Source: Methanosphaerula subterraneus
Lineage (GTDB): Archaea > Halobacteriota > Methanomicrobia > Methanomicrobiales > Methanospirillaceae
Direction of reading: 5' to 3'
Length of the DNA stretch: 64,000 nt
NCBI RefSeq assembly: GCF_052055875.1
Contig: NZ_CP170508.1
Span: 2,619,615-2,683,614 of the forward strand
Part shown: positions 1 through 8,872 of the stretch, piece by piece
Layout of the letters: each line of letters starts with the position of its first letter
Position numbering within the stretch: position 1 is the first letter of the stretch
The notes under the pieces: generated by a model
Database searches by the model: none
What the model was told of the DNA's origin: nothing
Seen by the model: the letters and a program-made list of their open reading frames with translations, nothing else
Position numbers and translations under genes: made by a program

Positions 1-48
1 GGTCCATACAGTATCCAGGTCTGATTTCAACACAAAAGAAGATCTCGA

Positions 49-123
49 TGGGATAGGGCAGATTCGAACTGCCGTCAAAGCGTCCCAAACGCTCTAGGAT
101 GGACCAGGCTACCCTACTATCCC
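49..123 (-). tRNA. tRNA-Pro (anticodon TGG)
   Basis: Read on the minus strand, the 7-bp acceptor stem GGGATAG pairs with CTATCCC (50-56 with 117-123). The anticodon loop TTTGGGA carries TGG at positions 87-85, and the T-arm contains GTTCGAATC. The discriminator base is A (position 49) and CCA is not encoded. No intron is visible; the gene is about 75 nt. It decodes proline CCN codons. Confidence 0.95.
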
Positions 124-249
124 GCCTGTCTTACATATGTCAACTGTTCAGTACAAAAACCTGCCGCTCTGTTCTGATATACGAAATGCTCGCATCTATC
201 GTTTGAAAATCTGGAAAAATGGATGAATCTTTGAGTTTTTGTGAATTAT

Positions 250-954
250 TCAGAGCGGCAGCGGTCTGCAGGCGGTCTCGCTGACGATAGTCCCGGTGAA
301 GGAACCCTGAAAGAGCGCATGGAGGAGATTCTCCGGGCTCTTCCCATCGATCACCAGCATCGGGATGCTGCACCGCTCGATAACCTTGGCGGCCACGATG
401 TCGATGATCGAGTTCGAGCCGGCATTGAGCCGGTCGTTCTGGATGATCCCGAGGAGCTGCTGCGGGGTCAGTTCATCGTACCTGACCGCTGCAGGGTCCT
501 TCTTCGGGTCTGCCGAGTATATCCCTGGCACCGAGGTGACGTTCACGAGCAGATCGGCCTGCACCCGCTCGGCGAGTACCGCCGACACCGCATCGGTGGT
601 CTGTCCTGGCGTGATCCCGCCCATCACCACGATCTTCTTCGATTCCGCAAAGACCTTCGCCTCGGTATGGCTCTCCGCCACCTCCGGATAGGCCGCATCG
701 CCGAGCGCGGCGATCAGCAGCGTCGCGTTCAGCCTGGTCACCAGGATCCCGAGTTCATCGGAGGTGGCCTCGTCGATACCGAGAGCCCGGGCCACACCGA
801 TATATCGGCGGGCCTCTCCTCCGCCCCCGACAACAACGAAGACCTGATGCTCGGACCCGATTTTCTTTAAAACCGATACGTACGCAGCGATATTGTTGGA
901 CTCGAGGGACGGGACCAGCACCGACCCCCCGAGGGCCATCACGAGCTTCTTCAT
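250..954 (-). CDS. pyrH: UMP kinase (archaeal PyrH)
   Basis: A 234-aa amino-acid-kinase-fold protein that phosphorylates UMP to UDP in pyrimidine nucleotide synthesis, in the cytosol. The N-terminal MALGGSVLVP is the phosphate-binding start typical of the family, followed by a VVVGGGGEARRYI glycine loop and the ATSDELGILVTRLNA segment; the C-terminal half has DLLVNVTSVPGIYSADP. The length fits archaeal UMP kinases, which are shorter than bacterial hexameric forms. It is divergently oriented from the zinc-ribbon gene at 992, with 37 bp between start codons, so the two may share a promoter region. The tRNA-Pro gene lies downstream on the same strand. Confidence 0.95.
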   Translation of the reverse strand: MKKLVMALGGSVLVPSLESNNIAAYVSVLKKIGSEHQVFVVVGGGGEARRYIGVARALGIDEATSDELGILVTRLNATLLIAALGDAAYPEVAESHTEAKVFAESKKIVVMGGITPGQTTDAVSAVLAERVQADLLVNVTSVPGIYSADPKKDPAAVRYDELTPQQLLGIIQNDRLNAGSNSIIDIVAAKVIERCSIPMLVIDGKSPENLLHALFQGSFTGTIVSETACRPLPL

Positions 955-991
955 GCCAGTTTATTAGTGGTGAGGTATCCAGATATACCTG

Positions 992-1135
992 TTGAAACGC
1001 TTTGTGTGCCCTGTCTGCGGCTCTCCCGATATCTATCAGGTTGCAGGCGGATATATCGGGCAGATCTACATCTGCAAGCAATGCAAGTACCGGGGATCGC
1101 TGGTCGTCGAGGTGGATGAGGACGAACAGGACTGA
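992..1135 (+). CDS. Small zinc-ribbon protein (47 aa)
   Basis: A short open frame starting at TTG and ending at TGA encodes 47 residues. It reads FVCPVCGSPDIYQV near the start and YICKQCKYRGSL in the middle, so two CxxC knuckles spaced about 21 residues apart form a classic zinc ribbon, followed by an acidic tail (VEVDEDEQD). Small ribbons of this design are common in methanogens and usually have no assigned function. The TTG start is the only in-frame candidate I see upstream of the first Cys; a GTGAGGT stretch lies about 15 nt upstream, which is a long Shine-Dalgarno spacing. The paired CxxC motifs make the coding call fairly strong. Confidence 0.75.
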   Translation: MKRFVCPVCGSPDIYQVAGGYIGQIYICKQCKYRGSLVVEVDEDEQD

Positions 1136-1137
1136 AG

Positions 1138-1145
1138 TATAAATA
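1138..1145 (+). promoter_or_regulatory. TATA box for the AmmeMemoRadiSam gene
   Basis: TATAAATA sits 37 bp before ATG 1175 and 25 bp before GTG 1163. Archaeal transcription usually starts about 25 bp downstream of the box, so transcription would begin near 1163-1168. That makes the mRNA leaderless at GTG 1163 or very short-leadered at ATG 1175. Confidence 0.6.
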
Positions 1146-1174
1146 CCCGACTCACCAATCAGGTGCTTGATACC

Positions 1175-2194
1175 ATGCATCAGGCTCTGATGTTCTCCAG
1201 GGGCGAGGAGCGGACCGTCGACTGCTCGCTCTGCAGTCACCGCTGTCATATCGGCCCTGCCCGGCAGGGGATCTGCGGGGTCCGGATCAATGCAGGGGGG
1301 ACGCTCTATGCGGCCAGTTACGGCAAGGTCAGCTCCGAGGCGATCGATCCGATCGAGAAGAAGCCGCTCTTCCACTTTCTTCCAGGGACTCTGTCGTACT
1401 CGCTCGGTTCGATCGGGTGTAATTTCCACTGCCAGCACTGCCAGAACTGGGAGATCTCGCGGGCTTCGCTCAAAAGCCCCCTCCTCCGGGACCTCGCCCC
1501 CGAGGTCGGTGTCGAACGGGCGCTCGGGGCTGCCTGCAGTTCGATCTCCTGGACCTACACCGAGCCGACGATGTGGTACGAGTACACGCTCGACATGGGG
1601 AAGATCGCCCATACTCGTGGTCTGGGGACGGTGTACGTGACCAACGGCTACATCACCGAGGAGGCGCTCCGGGAACTGGCGCCGACCCTCGATGCGTTCC
1701 GGGTCGACATCAAGGCGTTCTCCGACCAGTTCTATCGGACCATCTGCGGCGCCAGGCTGCAGCCGGTGCTGGATGCTGCGGCCCTCGCCCGGGAACTCGG
1801 CCTCCATGTCGAGACGGTCACCCTGGTGATCCCTGACGCGAACGACAGCATGGAAGAGATGGATGGGCTGATCACCTGGGTGATCGAGCATCTGGGGGCC
1901 GACACCCCGATGCACTTCACCCGGTTCCACCCGGACTACCGGATGCGGGACCGGGGGCCGACGCCGGTGGAGACGCTGGAGCGGATCTACGAGCGGGCGA
2001 AAGCGCTCGGTCTGCAGTACCCGTACCTCGGGAACGTGGGGGATCATCCGTATCAGAACACCTACTGCCCGAAATGCCATGGGCTGCTGATCGAGCGAAC
2101 CGGGTACCTGAGCAGGGTCCGGGGACTCGACGGGCACCGGTGCGCCACCTGCGGCGAGGCGATCGCGTACGTCAGCGAGATCAAGCGCCCGTGA
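1175..2194 (+). CDS. AmmeMemoRadiSam system radical SAM enzyme
   Basis: A 339-aa radical SAM protein. The [4Fe-4S]/SAM motif reads GCNFHCQHCQNW (CxxxCxxC). It is preceded by a Cys-rich N-terminal segment (CSLCSHRCHIGPARQGICG) and followed by a C-terminal zinc-ribbon-like tail with CPKC and CATC. This architecture matches the pyruvate-formate-lyase-activase-like proteins of the AmmeMemoRadiSam system, whose substrate is unknown. The partner AMMECR1 and Memo genes are not in this window. ATG 1175 is chosen because AGGTG (1161-1165) lies 9 nt upstream; GTG 1163 in the same frame is the alternative. The stop at 2192-2194 overlaps a GTG that may be the true start of the next gene. Confidence 0.88.
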   Translation: MHQALMFSRGEERTVDCSLCSHRCHIGPARQGICGVRINAGGTLYAASYGKVSSEAIDPIEKKPLFHFLPGTLSYSLGSIGCNFHCQHCQNWEISRASLKSPLLRDLAPEVGVERALGAACSSISWTYTEPTMWYEYTLDMGKIAHTRGLGTVYVTNGYITEEALRELAPTLDAFRVDIKAFSDQFYRTICGARLQPVLDAAALARELGLHVETVTLVIPDANDSMEEMDGLITWVIEHLGADTPMHFTRFHPDYRMRDRGPTPVETLERIYERAKALGLQYPYLGNVGDHPYQNTYCPKCHGLLIERTGYLSRVRGLDGHRCATCGEAIAYVSEIKRP

Positions 2195-2231
2195 TTTCGG
2201 GCCGGGACGGCGGAGGGTCCTGGTCGACCGG

Positions 2232-2702
2232 ATGCTCGGGACGCTGACCCGGTATCTCCGGTGCATGGGCTATGACACCCTCAGTGCGAACTCGTTTCCG
2301 GCAGGAAATCCCCGGGAGGATACGTTCCTCCTCTCGCTCGTAGGAGAGGAGGGGCGGGTGCTGCTGACCCGCGACCATGAACTGGCCCGGCGGGGGCAGG
2401 GTGGGGCCGTGCTGATCCGTTCTGACGATGTGCTCGACCAGGTCTGGCAGTTGACCGCCCTCGGGCTGGTGGCTCCGGAGGTCGTCACCTCCCGGTGCCC
2501 GCTCTGTAATGGTCTCCTCTCCCCGGCCACCGCCGAGCAGGTCGCCTCCGCCGCCTCCTATGCCCCGGCCGACCAGCATGGGATCCCCTTCTTCTGGTGC
2601 CACCACTGCGGCCGGCTGTACTGGGAGGGGTCGCATGGCAACGACCTGCAGCAGCGGCTCTCTACGATTCGGTGTGAGGGGGCCTGCCATTCAGATTGGT
2701 GA
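2232..2702 (+). CDS. Mut7-C RNase domain protein, probably frameshifted at its 5' end
   Basis: The frame encodes 156 aa. The N-terminus reads MLGTLTRYLRCMGYDT, then VLLTRDHELA, and the C-terminus is a zinc ribbon (CPLCNGLL ... CHHCGRLYW). This is the Mut7-C (DUF82) PIN-like family, a predicted RNase. The conserved family start LVDRMLG, including the catalytic Asp, lies in the same frame just upstream of ATG 2232 (codons 2220-2231), but no ATG, GTG or TTG begins that extension. A GTG at 2191 overlaps the upstream stop codon, as operon genes here usually do, but is in another frame; one extra base between about 2206 and 2217 would join it to LVDRMLG. A real lesion, an assembly error or a rare CTG start (2220) are all possible. 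Confidence 0.75.
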   Translation: MLGTLTRYLRCMGYDTLSANSFPAGNPREDTFLLSLVGEEGRVLLTRDHELARRGQGGAVLIRSDDVLDQVWQLTALGLVAPEVVTSRCPLCNGLLSPATAEQVASAASYAPADQHGIPFFWCHHCGRLYWEGSHGNDLQQRLSTIRCEGACHSDW

Positions 2703-3075
2703 TTCGAGACCGGGATGTCGACTGTTCGATTGTACTACTGTTTGCATTACCGGAAACTCAGGAAATTGAAAAAAATCCGATTATCCCGACGACTCCTGAC
2801 AATGCGTGGGTTCCGGGGCCGGCTCCTTCGGCTGGCAGAAGGATAGTTCTCGAATGATGGATCACGTGTTCGAGTTCTCGTATTTTTTATTATTGGTATC
2901 TATGCTCTTTGAGACGATTTTCACCCGGATATCCATGAATGGTGGATCTGAGTGGGTTCAATTCGAAATAGACGGCCCATATGCTGCATTTCGATGAAAA
3001 TATATGGTTGTTCGTCATTGATCCAGATATCTTATCCAACCCTTCTTTCACCATAGATACAACAAGGAATGAACC
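2703..3075. other. Intergenic region with no clear gene
   Basis: This 373-bp stretch is more AT-rich than its flanks. A 63-codon frame at 2806-2997 has no recognisable motif and unconvincing composition. The stretch probably holds the 3' end of the upstream transcript and the promoter of the surface-protein gene at 3076. Confidence 0.5.
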
Positions 3076-5790
3076 ATGACAGATCTACTCAAAAGAATGA
3101 CCTGGCCGCTGATTCTGCTGGCCTTTGTCTCATGCCTGCTGATGTTCGCGCCGGCGGCGGCGACTCCCCTGCCCGCGATCATCGACTGCACCCCGGACCA
3201 TGCGATGGCTAACGATACCTGGGTTTCCTTCACCCTCAACAGCACCGGTTTCTCTGAGACGCCGACGGTCTGGCTTGCGATGGCCGGCCAGACGAACATC
3301 TCCGCCACTGGTGAAGAACTGGACGGGACCACCATCACCGGATACTTCAACCTTGTACATGCAGTCCCTGGGAACTGGGAGGTATGGGCTTCGAACGGAG
3401 CAGATCCTGGGGTCAGATGGGCTGGCACGTTCACGATCGATCCGATGCCGACGGTAAACCTGACCGGTAAGGTTGTCGATCACTTCACCGGCCTTCCCCT
3501 GTCGAATGCGGAGATCTATAACGGGGAATACGGCCCCACGACTGTCTCCCAGGCAGATGGGACCTTCATCCTCCGTGACGCCTGGGTTATCAACGGTGAC
3601 GCGGACCTGGACGCCGTGGTGCCTGGGCTCTATCGGGATAATTATACTGAAGTCTCTGTAACCAACGATGATCGGCAGCGTGGTTCGAAGGATATCGGGA
3701 CGATCGAACTCTACCCCATCTTTGCCGGTTTCGTAACCGACAAAATCACGGGCAAGCCTCTCTCTGACGTGCACGTCTCCCTCGTCGTGAGTCCATCGGA
3801 ACCGATCTTTATCTCAGGGACATCGAACAGTCAGGGATATTATCTGATTCAAATCAGACCCCAGTATTTCGGTATAAATAACGAACTGCGTAACACCGGT
3901 GTTAACTCTCTACGTCCAGCTCTGTACCTGACTGCAGAGAAGGATAGATATGAGCCCTACTCTTCTGAGATCTCTCTCTATAGTCTGGGTGGAGAAGACC
4001 TCTATAACATCCAGCTCACCCCGATCTTCACTGCAGACTTCCTGGCCTCCGGCCATGTCGGCCAGGCCCCGTACTCGGTCCAGTTCCTGGATCAGTCGAC
4101 CGGTTCTCCGACTATCTGGAGATGGGACTTCGGTGACGGAACCACCTCGACCGAGCAGAACCCGACCCATGTCTACACCCAGACCGGTGTGTACACCGTC
4201 TTCCTGATCACGGCAAACGATTGGGCGACCGACATCTGTACCAGGTCCCGATGTATTGTCGTGAACACCGTGCCGGTGGCGAACTTCACGGCCAATGCGA
4301 CGTCCGGGTCTATACCCTTCACGGTGCAGTTCACTGACCAGTCGACCGGTGCGAACGGCTACCAGTGGCAGTTTGGTGATGGCACCACGTCGACTGAGCA
4401 GAACCCCATCCACACCTACACACAGCCGGGCGCCTACACCGTGACCCTGGTCGTCTCCCGTGCCGACTACGGCAGCGTCTACACGCAGAAGCCGGGGTAT
4501 ATCACGGTCACCGACCCTCTGATCGTTGGGTTCTCCACGAATGTTTCGGCCGGCCTCGCGCCGCTCGCGGTGCAGTTCACCGAGTCGGTGAACGGGTCTG
4601 TCCAGTATTACTACTGGCAGTTCGGGGACGGAGCGACCTCGTTCGACCGGAACCCGGTGCATGTCTACGACACGGCCGGCAGGTACCCCGTATCCCTCTA
4701 TGCGATCGGTTCGAATGGATATCAGGTGAAGACGGTCGAGGACTGCATCAATGTCACCGATTTGGTCATCCCCACCGTGACCCCAAAACCAACCGAGCAG
4801 TACCAGCCGGTGGCCAACTTCACCGTCACATCCCAGGGCGGTGCCGGCTCGATGGGGATTGAGGTCACCGACACCTCGGTGAACGCGACCTCGGTGCAGT
4901 ACGACCTCGGCGACGGCACGACCACGGCGTATCGAACATTCCTGTACACCTACTGGCAGGCCGGCACGTATACGATCAGACAGACCGCGACCGGTCCGGC
5001 GGGATCATCGGTGAAGACGGTCGAGGTGATCGTGCCGGTGACCGCCCCCACGCCGACGATCACCTTCCCGCCGATCGGCGGGGATCAGGGGTGGTACACG
5101 ATCCACTGTAATGTGGACGGGGCGACGGTCACCTTTGATGAGACCCCCATGGGGACTATCGCAGGCGGGATCCTGAAGGTCCAGGTCTACACCACCGGCT
5201 CTCCCTACAGAACCTACACCGTCCAGAAGGACGGGTACTCCACCGTCTCCGGGGCCATCACCACCTACCCCGGCAAGGACCAGAACGTGGATATCACCGT
5301 GACCCTGACCCCCGGCTTTACCGCGAACCCATACAACGGTCCGCACACCATCCCTGGTACGCTGCAGGCCGAGGACTATGACCTCGGCGGTGAGGGCGTC
5401 GCCTACCACGACACCACCGCCGGCAACGAGGGTGGAGCTTACCGGCAGGACGACGTCGATATCGAGACACTCGACACCGACGGCTCGCCGAACGTCGGCT
5501 GGATCCGTGCCGGCGAGTGGCTCTTCTACACCGTGAACATCACCACAGCCGGCACCTATGACGCCGGGTTCCGGGTCGCCTCATCCCATGCCGGCTCATC
5601 GGTTCGGGTCTATCTGGACGACGGAACGACGCCGATCGCGACCGTGAACGTCCCGAACACCGGCACCTTCGGGGCCTTCCAGACCGTTTCGGTACCGGTG
5701 ACCCTGCCGGCCGGAGAGCACCGACTGAGCCTTCTCTTCCCGACCGACTATGTCAACATCAACTGGATCAGCTTCGCCCCGAGGGGCTGA
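3076..5790 (+). CDS. Secreted PKD-domain surface protein with PEGA and CBM6-like domains
   Basis: A 904-aa exported protein. Residues 1-30 form a signal peptide (Lys/Arg start, hydrophobic core, then APAAATP). Two carboxypeptidase-regulatory-like repeats follow (about 128-210 and 213-310; VVDHFTGLPLSNAEIYNG and TDKITGKPLSDVHVSL). Four PKD-type beta-sandwiches run from about 319 to 650, each with a WxFGDG or YDLGDGT core. A PEGA-like domain lies at about 670-745 and a C-terminal carbohydrate-binding CBM6/35-like module at about 754-904 (AEDYDLGGEGVAYHD ... NINWISF). No enzyme domain is visible, so a structural or adhesive cell-surface role is inferred. Its PKD block is nearly identical at DNA level to those at 7729, 41860 and 44290. 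Confidence 0.85.
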   Translation: MTDLLKRMTWPLILLAFVSCLLMFAPAAATPLPAIIDCTPDHAMANDTWVSFTLNSTGFSETPTVWLAMAGQTNISATGEELDGTTITGYFNLVHAVPGNWEVWASNGADPGVRWAGTFTIDPMPTVNLTGKVVDHFTGLPLSNAEIYNGEYGPTTVSQADGTFILRDAWVINGDADLDAVVPGLYRDNYTEVSVTNDDRQRGSKDIGTIELYPIFAGFVTDKITGKPLSDVHVSLVVSPSEPIFISGTSNSQGYYLIQIRPQYFGINNELRNTGVNSLRPALYLTAEKDRYEPYSSEISLYSLGGEDLYNIQLTPIFTADFLASGHVGQAPYSVQFLDQSTGSPTIWRWDFGDGTTSTEQNPTHVYTQTGVYTVFLITANDWATDICTRSRCIVVNTVPVANFTANATSGSIPFTVQFTDQSTGANGYQWQFGDGTTSTEQNPIHTYTQPGAYTVTLVVSRADYGSVYTQKPGYITVTDPLIVGFSTNVSAGLAPLAVQFTESVNGSVQYYYWQFGDGATSFDRNPVHVYDTAGRYPVSLYAIGSNGYQVKTVEDCINVTDLVIPTVTPKPTEQYQPVANFTVTSQGGAGSMGIEVTDTSVNATSVQYDLGDGTTTAYRTFLYTYWQAGTYTIRQTATGPAGSSVKTVEVIVPVTAPTPTITFPPIGGDQGWYTIHCNVDGATVTFDETPMGTIAGGILKVQVYTTGSPYRTYTVQKDGYSTVSGAITTYPGKDQNVDITVTLTPGFTANPYNGPHTIPGTLQAEDYDLGGEGVAYHDTTAGNEGGAYRQDDVDIETLDTDGSPNVGWIRAGEWLFYTVNITTAGTYDAGFRVASSHAGSSVRVYLDDGTTPIATVNVPNTGTFGAFQTVSVPVTLPAGEHRLSLLFPTDYVNINWISFAPRG
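4033..5030 (+). repeat. PKD cassette repeated in four genes (copy 1)
   Basis: A block of about 1 kb encoding GHVGQAPYSV, then ANFTANATSG, then VGFSTNVSAG and ANFTVT modules recurs in the same order at about 7729-8740, 41860-42590 (shorter) and 44290-45310. Long stretches are nearly base-identical, for example the segment encoding QYYYWQFGDGATSF. This indicates duplication with continuing gene conversion. Confidence 0.75.
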
Positions 5791-5801
5791 ACTGATCTTC
5801 C

Positions 5802-5808
5802 TTTTTTT
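5802..5808 (+). terminator. T-run terminator
   Basis: Seven consecutive T residues, 11 bp after the stop codon of the surface-protein gene. Archaeal RNA polymerase terminates at such tracts without needing a hairpin. Confidence 0.5.
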
Positions 5809-5957
5809 CTGAGCTTTGACATCCTGGAGGTGTTCATCATCGCCGGCGTGATCATACGCTTGAAGGTCCGGGGATGAACCCTGATGGGCGGACTGTCAAA
5901 GAGGTATTGTATTATGGCAGAAAACCAGAGTATGGGAGTATTCAGGAGATCTGATCG

Positions 5958-8744
5958 ATGCGTATGTTTATTCTTGATTCATTCTTTCCGGTCGTGAAGC
6001 ACCATCCCCGGACTACCGTGTTCATCGCACTGCTGATGCTGATGCTCTGTATCGCCCCGGCGATGGGTGAGAAGGTCACGCCGAATACCGATCTGACGCT
6101 GAATGAATCTGAACTAAAACTCTCCACCGATCTGCTTTCGCTGACGAATTCTTCGATTTTTCAGACTGGAACATCTCAAACCGGTCTCGTCAGCGATCTT
6201 CAGATAAAGCCGGCGTCCCAATCGGTCAAACAGCGAGGGTTCAACGCCGGCGTTCAGGCGACTTCGGCGATCGTCTCTGTTTATGTGACGCTGGATCAGC
6301 AGACTCCTCTGTCGACGGTCGATCCGTTCGCATGGGAGATCAGTAATCGTGACGAGTCATCGAAGACCGTCGTTGCCTGGGTCGAGGTGTCCCGTCTCCT
6401 CGAGCTCGCCTCCGTGCCGGGCGTGAGGCAGGTTCGTCCGGTCCTGCCTCCTGTGGTGAACACGGGATCGGTGATGGCCGAAGGAGATCGGATCCATCTC
6501 GCCGACCAGGTCCGGGCCACGTATGGCCTGACCGGCGCAGGGGTCAGGATCGGTATCATTTCCGGTGGTGTCGACCACTGGAACACTGCAGCCGCGACCG
6601 GCGATCTCCCGACGAATCTCCATGTGCTCAGGAATGAGCAGGGTGGAGACGAGGGCACCGCGCTGCTCGAGATCGTCCACGATATCGCCCCCGACGCCGA
6701 GCTCTACTTCTGCGACCATGGGAATAACACGCTCGATTTTGCCGACGGCATCGATGCCCTCGCTGATGCCGGCTGCACGGTCATCTGTGATGATATCAGC
6801 TGGATCACCGATCCGTTCTTCGAGGATGGTGCGCTCGCAGCGCACATCCAGTCACTCACGTCGACCCGGAACATTCTCTACTTCAGTTCGGCCGGCAATT
6901 CCGCCCAGAGGCATTACCAGGGGAGGTACCTGAAGGACGGGGCGACGAACTGGAACGACTTCTCTGGCGGGACCGGACAGGCAGATAAATCCCTGTATGT
7001 CAGCATTCCGCCTGGCGGATACCTTCGGACCGTGCTCGAGTGGGACGACCCCTGGACCAGTTCCACCAATGATTATGACCTGTATCTTTTGACCCGGGGC
7101 GGCGAGTATCTGCTCGCCGGATCCACGGTTGTACAGAACGGCGACGATGCACCATTGGAGTTGATCTCGGTGATGAACACTGGCTCCTCCACGGTTGAGA
7201 CAGAGATCGATGTTCTCAACAAAAATGGTGCCGCGGCCGACCGGACCCTTGAGATCTTCGTGTATCCCGGGGGTGGCACAAGGATCTCCGGCGACAACAT
7301 CGTGGGTGCCGATTCCGTCTTCGGTCATGCGGCGGCACCGAACGTGGTGGCGGTCGGGGCCATCAGTGCATCGGACCCGGGTGTGGACACCATCGAGTAT
7401 TTCTCGAGCCTCGGTCCGGCCACCATTCGCTACCCAGGTACCGTTCAGCGGAGTAAACCGGATATCACCGGGATCGACGGGGTCAGTATAACGGGATCCG
7501 GAGGGTTCCCCAGTCCCCTCTATGGGACGAGTGCGTCGGCACCTGACGTCGCAGCGGTGACGGCGCTCGTCTGGAGCGGTGCCCGGACCAGGACCGCGTC
7601 GGAGGTGCGGACCGCACTGCTCACCTCCTCCGATGATCTCGGATCAGCAGGACCGGACACCACCTTCGGCTACGGGCGTGCGAATGCCGTCGCCTTCACG
7701 CAGGCTCTCGGTATTGCGCCGGCGATCACCGCCGGCTTCTACGCCTTCGGCCATGTCGGCCAGGCCCCGTACTCGGTCAGGTTCCTGGACCAGTCGACCG
7801 GCTCGCCGACTGCCTGGCACTGGGACTTCGGGGACGGCACGACGTCGGACGAACAGAACCCGACCCATATCTACAACCGGACGGGCGCCTACAACGTGGC
7901 CCTGACCGCCTCGAACGATCAGAGGAGCGACACGGCGATCCAGTACCGGTGCATCATCGTCAACACCGTGCCGGCAGCCAACTTCACCGCGAACGCGACG
8001 GCCGGGAAGGCGCCGTTCACGGTGCAGTTCACCGACCAGTCGACCGGGGCGAACGGCTACCAGTGGCAGTTCGGCGACGGGCAGACGTCGACCGAGCAGA
8101 ACCCGGTTCACACCTACACGCAGCCGGGCGCCTACACCGTGACGCTGGTCGTCTCCCGTGCCGACTACGGCAGTGTCTTCGCCCAGAAGCCAGGATACAT
8201 CACGGTCACCGACCCGCCGATCGTCGGGTTCTCCACGAATGTTTCGGCCGGCCTCGCGCCGCTCGCGGTGCAGTTCACCGAGTCGGTGAACGGCTCGGTC
8301 CAGTACTATTACTGGCAGTTTGGCGACGGAGCGACCTCCTTCGAGCAGAACCCGGTCCATGTTTACGACACCGCCGGGAAGTACACCGTCTCCCTCTATG
8401 CAATCGGCTCGAAGGGGACTCAGGTGAAGACGGTCGAGGACTGCATCAACGTCACCGCCCCGGTCATCCCCCCCGTGACCCCAAAACCGACCGAGCAGTA
8501 CCTGCCAGCGGCCAACTTCACGGTCGCCTTCCCAGGCGGTCCGGGTTCGATGGGTATCCTGGTCACGGACACCTCGGTGAATGCGACCTCGGTGCGGTAT
8601 GACCTCGGCGACGGCACGACCACCGCCTATCGAACATTTCGGTACACCTACTGGCAGGCCGGCACCTATACAATCAAACAGACTGCGACCGGTCCGGCGG
8701 GATCCACCAGTACGACCAGGTCGGTGACCGTGCCGGCGGTGTAG
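5958..8744 (+). CDS. Subtilase-like (S8/S53) serine protease with PKD domains
   Basis: A 928-aa secreted protein. A signal or anchor segment covers about residues 18-37. The protease domain (about 170-580) has the active-site serine in GTSASAPDVAAV (Ser525), an oxyanion segment SSAGNSAQ and the DEGTALLEIVHDIAP block (Glu232) typical of archaeal S8/S53-like enzymes. Where relatives carry an ISDGV catalytic Asp, this protein reads IISGGVDH, with Gly203 (codon GGT) at the expected Asp. Activity is therefore uncertain; Asp206 might compensate. Four PKD-type modules follow from about 590 to the C-terminus. AGGAG lies a few bases upstream of the ATG. Extracellular protein processing or cell-surface remodelling is the likely role if active. 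Confidence 0.85.
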   Translation: MRMFILDSFFPVVKHHPRTTVFIALLMLMLCIAPAMGEKVTPNTDLTLNESELKLSTDLLSLTNSSIFQTGTSQTGLVSDLQIKPASQSVKQRGFNAGVQATSAIVSVYVTLDQQTPLSTVDPFAWEISNRDESSKTVVAWVEVSRLLELASVPGVRQVRPVLPPVVNTGSVMAEGDRIHLADQVRATYGLTGAGVRIGIISGGVDHWNTAAATGDLPTNLHVLRNEQGGDEGTALLEIVHDIAPDAELYFCDHGNNTLDFADGIDALADAGCTVICDDISWITDPFFEDGALAAHIQSLTSTRNILYFSSAGNSAQRHYQGRYLKDGATNWNDFSGGTGQADKSLYVSIPPGGYLRTVLEWDDPWTSSTNDYDLYLLTRGGEYLLAGSTVVQNGDDAPLELISVMNTGSSTVETEIDVLNKNGAAADRTLEIFVYPGGGTRISGDNIVGADSVFGHAAAPNVVAVGAISASDPGVDTIEYFSSLGPATIRYPGTVQRSKPDITGIDGVSITGSGGFPSPLYGTSASAPDVAAVTALVWSGARTRTASEVRTALLTSSDDLGSAGPDTTFGYGRANAVAFTQALGIAPAITAGFYAFGHVGQAPYSVRFLDQSTGSPTAWHWDFGDGTTSDEQNPTHIYNRTGAYNVALTASNDQRSDTAIQYRCIIVNTVPAANFTANATAGKAPFTVQFTDQSTGANGYQWQFGDGQTSTEQNPVHTYTQPGAYTVTLVVSRADYGSVFAQKPGYITVTDPPIVGFSTNVSAGLAPLAVQFTESVNGSVQYYYWQFGDGATSFEQNPVHVYDTAGKYTVSLYAIGSKGTQVKTVEDCINVTAPVIPPVTPKPTEQYLPAANFTVAFPGGPGSMGILVTDTSVNATSVRYDLGDGTTTAYRTFRYTYWQAGTYTIKQTATGPAGSTSTTRSVTVPAV

Positions 8745-8760
8745 AGGCCGGCGTATACTC

Positions 8761-8768
8761 TTTTTTTT
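8761..8768 (+). terminator. T-run terminator
   Basis: Eight T residues 17 bp after the protease stop codon and before the TATA box of the polyphosphate operon, a sensible boundary between two transcription units. Confidence 0.55.
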
Positions 8769-8819
8769 CTCCTTCCGGTCCAACGCACCATGCAACCTTC
8801 AATCCCGGAATCCGAATCC

Positions 8820-8826
8820 TATATAA
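8820..8826 (+). promoter_or_regulatory. TATA box of the polyphosphate operon
   Basis: TATATAA lies 47 bp before ATG 8873, predicting a transcription start near 8848 and a leader of about 25 nt. It is the only strong TATA-like element between the upstream T-run and ppk1. Confidence 0.55.
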
Positions 8827-8872
8827 CCCCCGATGCCTCTATAGAGTAACTATTGACGATAGAACGCCGGCA

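Noticed and set aside
755..2266. Long minus-strand frame (503 codons) opposite the radical SAM gene
   Set aside because: Arg/Pro-rich composition with no motif; the plus strand holds clear radical SAM motifs. It is a high-GC antisense shadow.
2806..2997. 63-codon frame in the gap before the surface-protein gene
   Set aside because: No Shine-Dalgarno, no family motif and composition unlike neighbouring genes.
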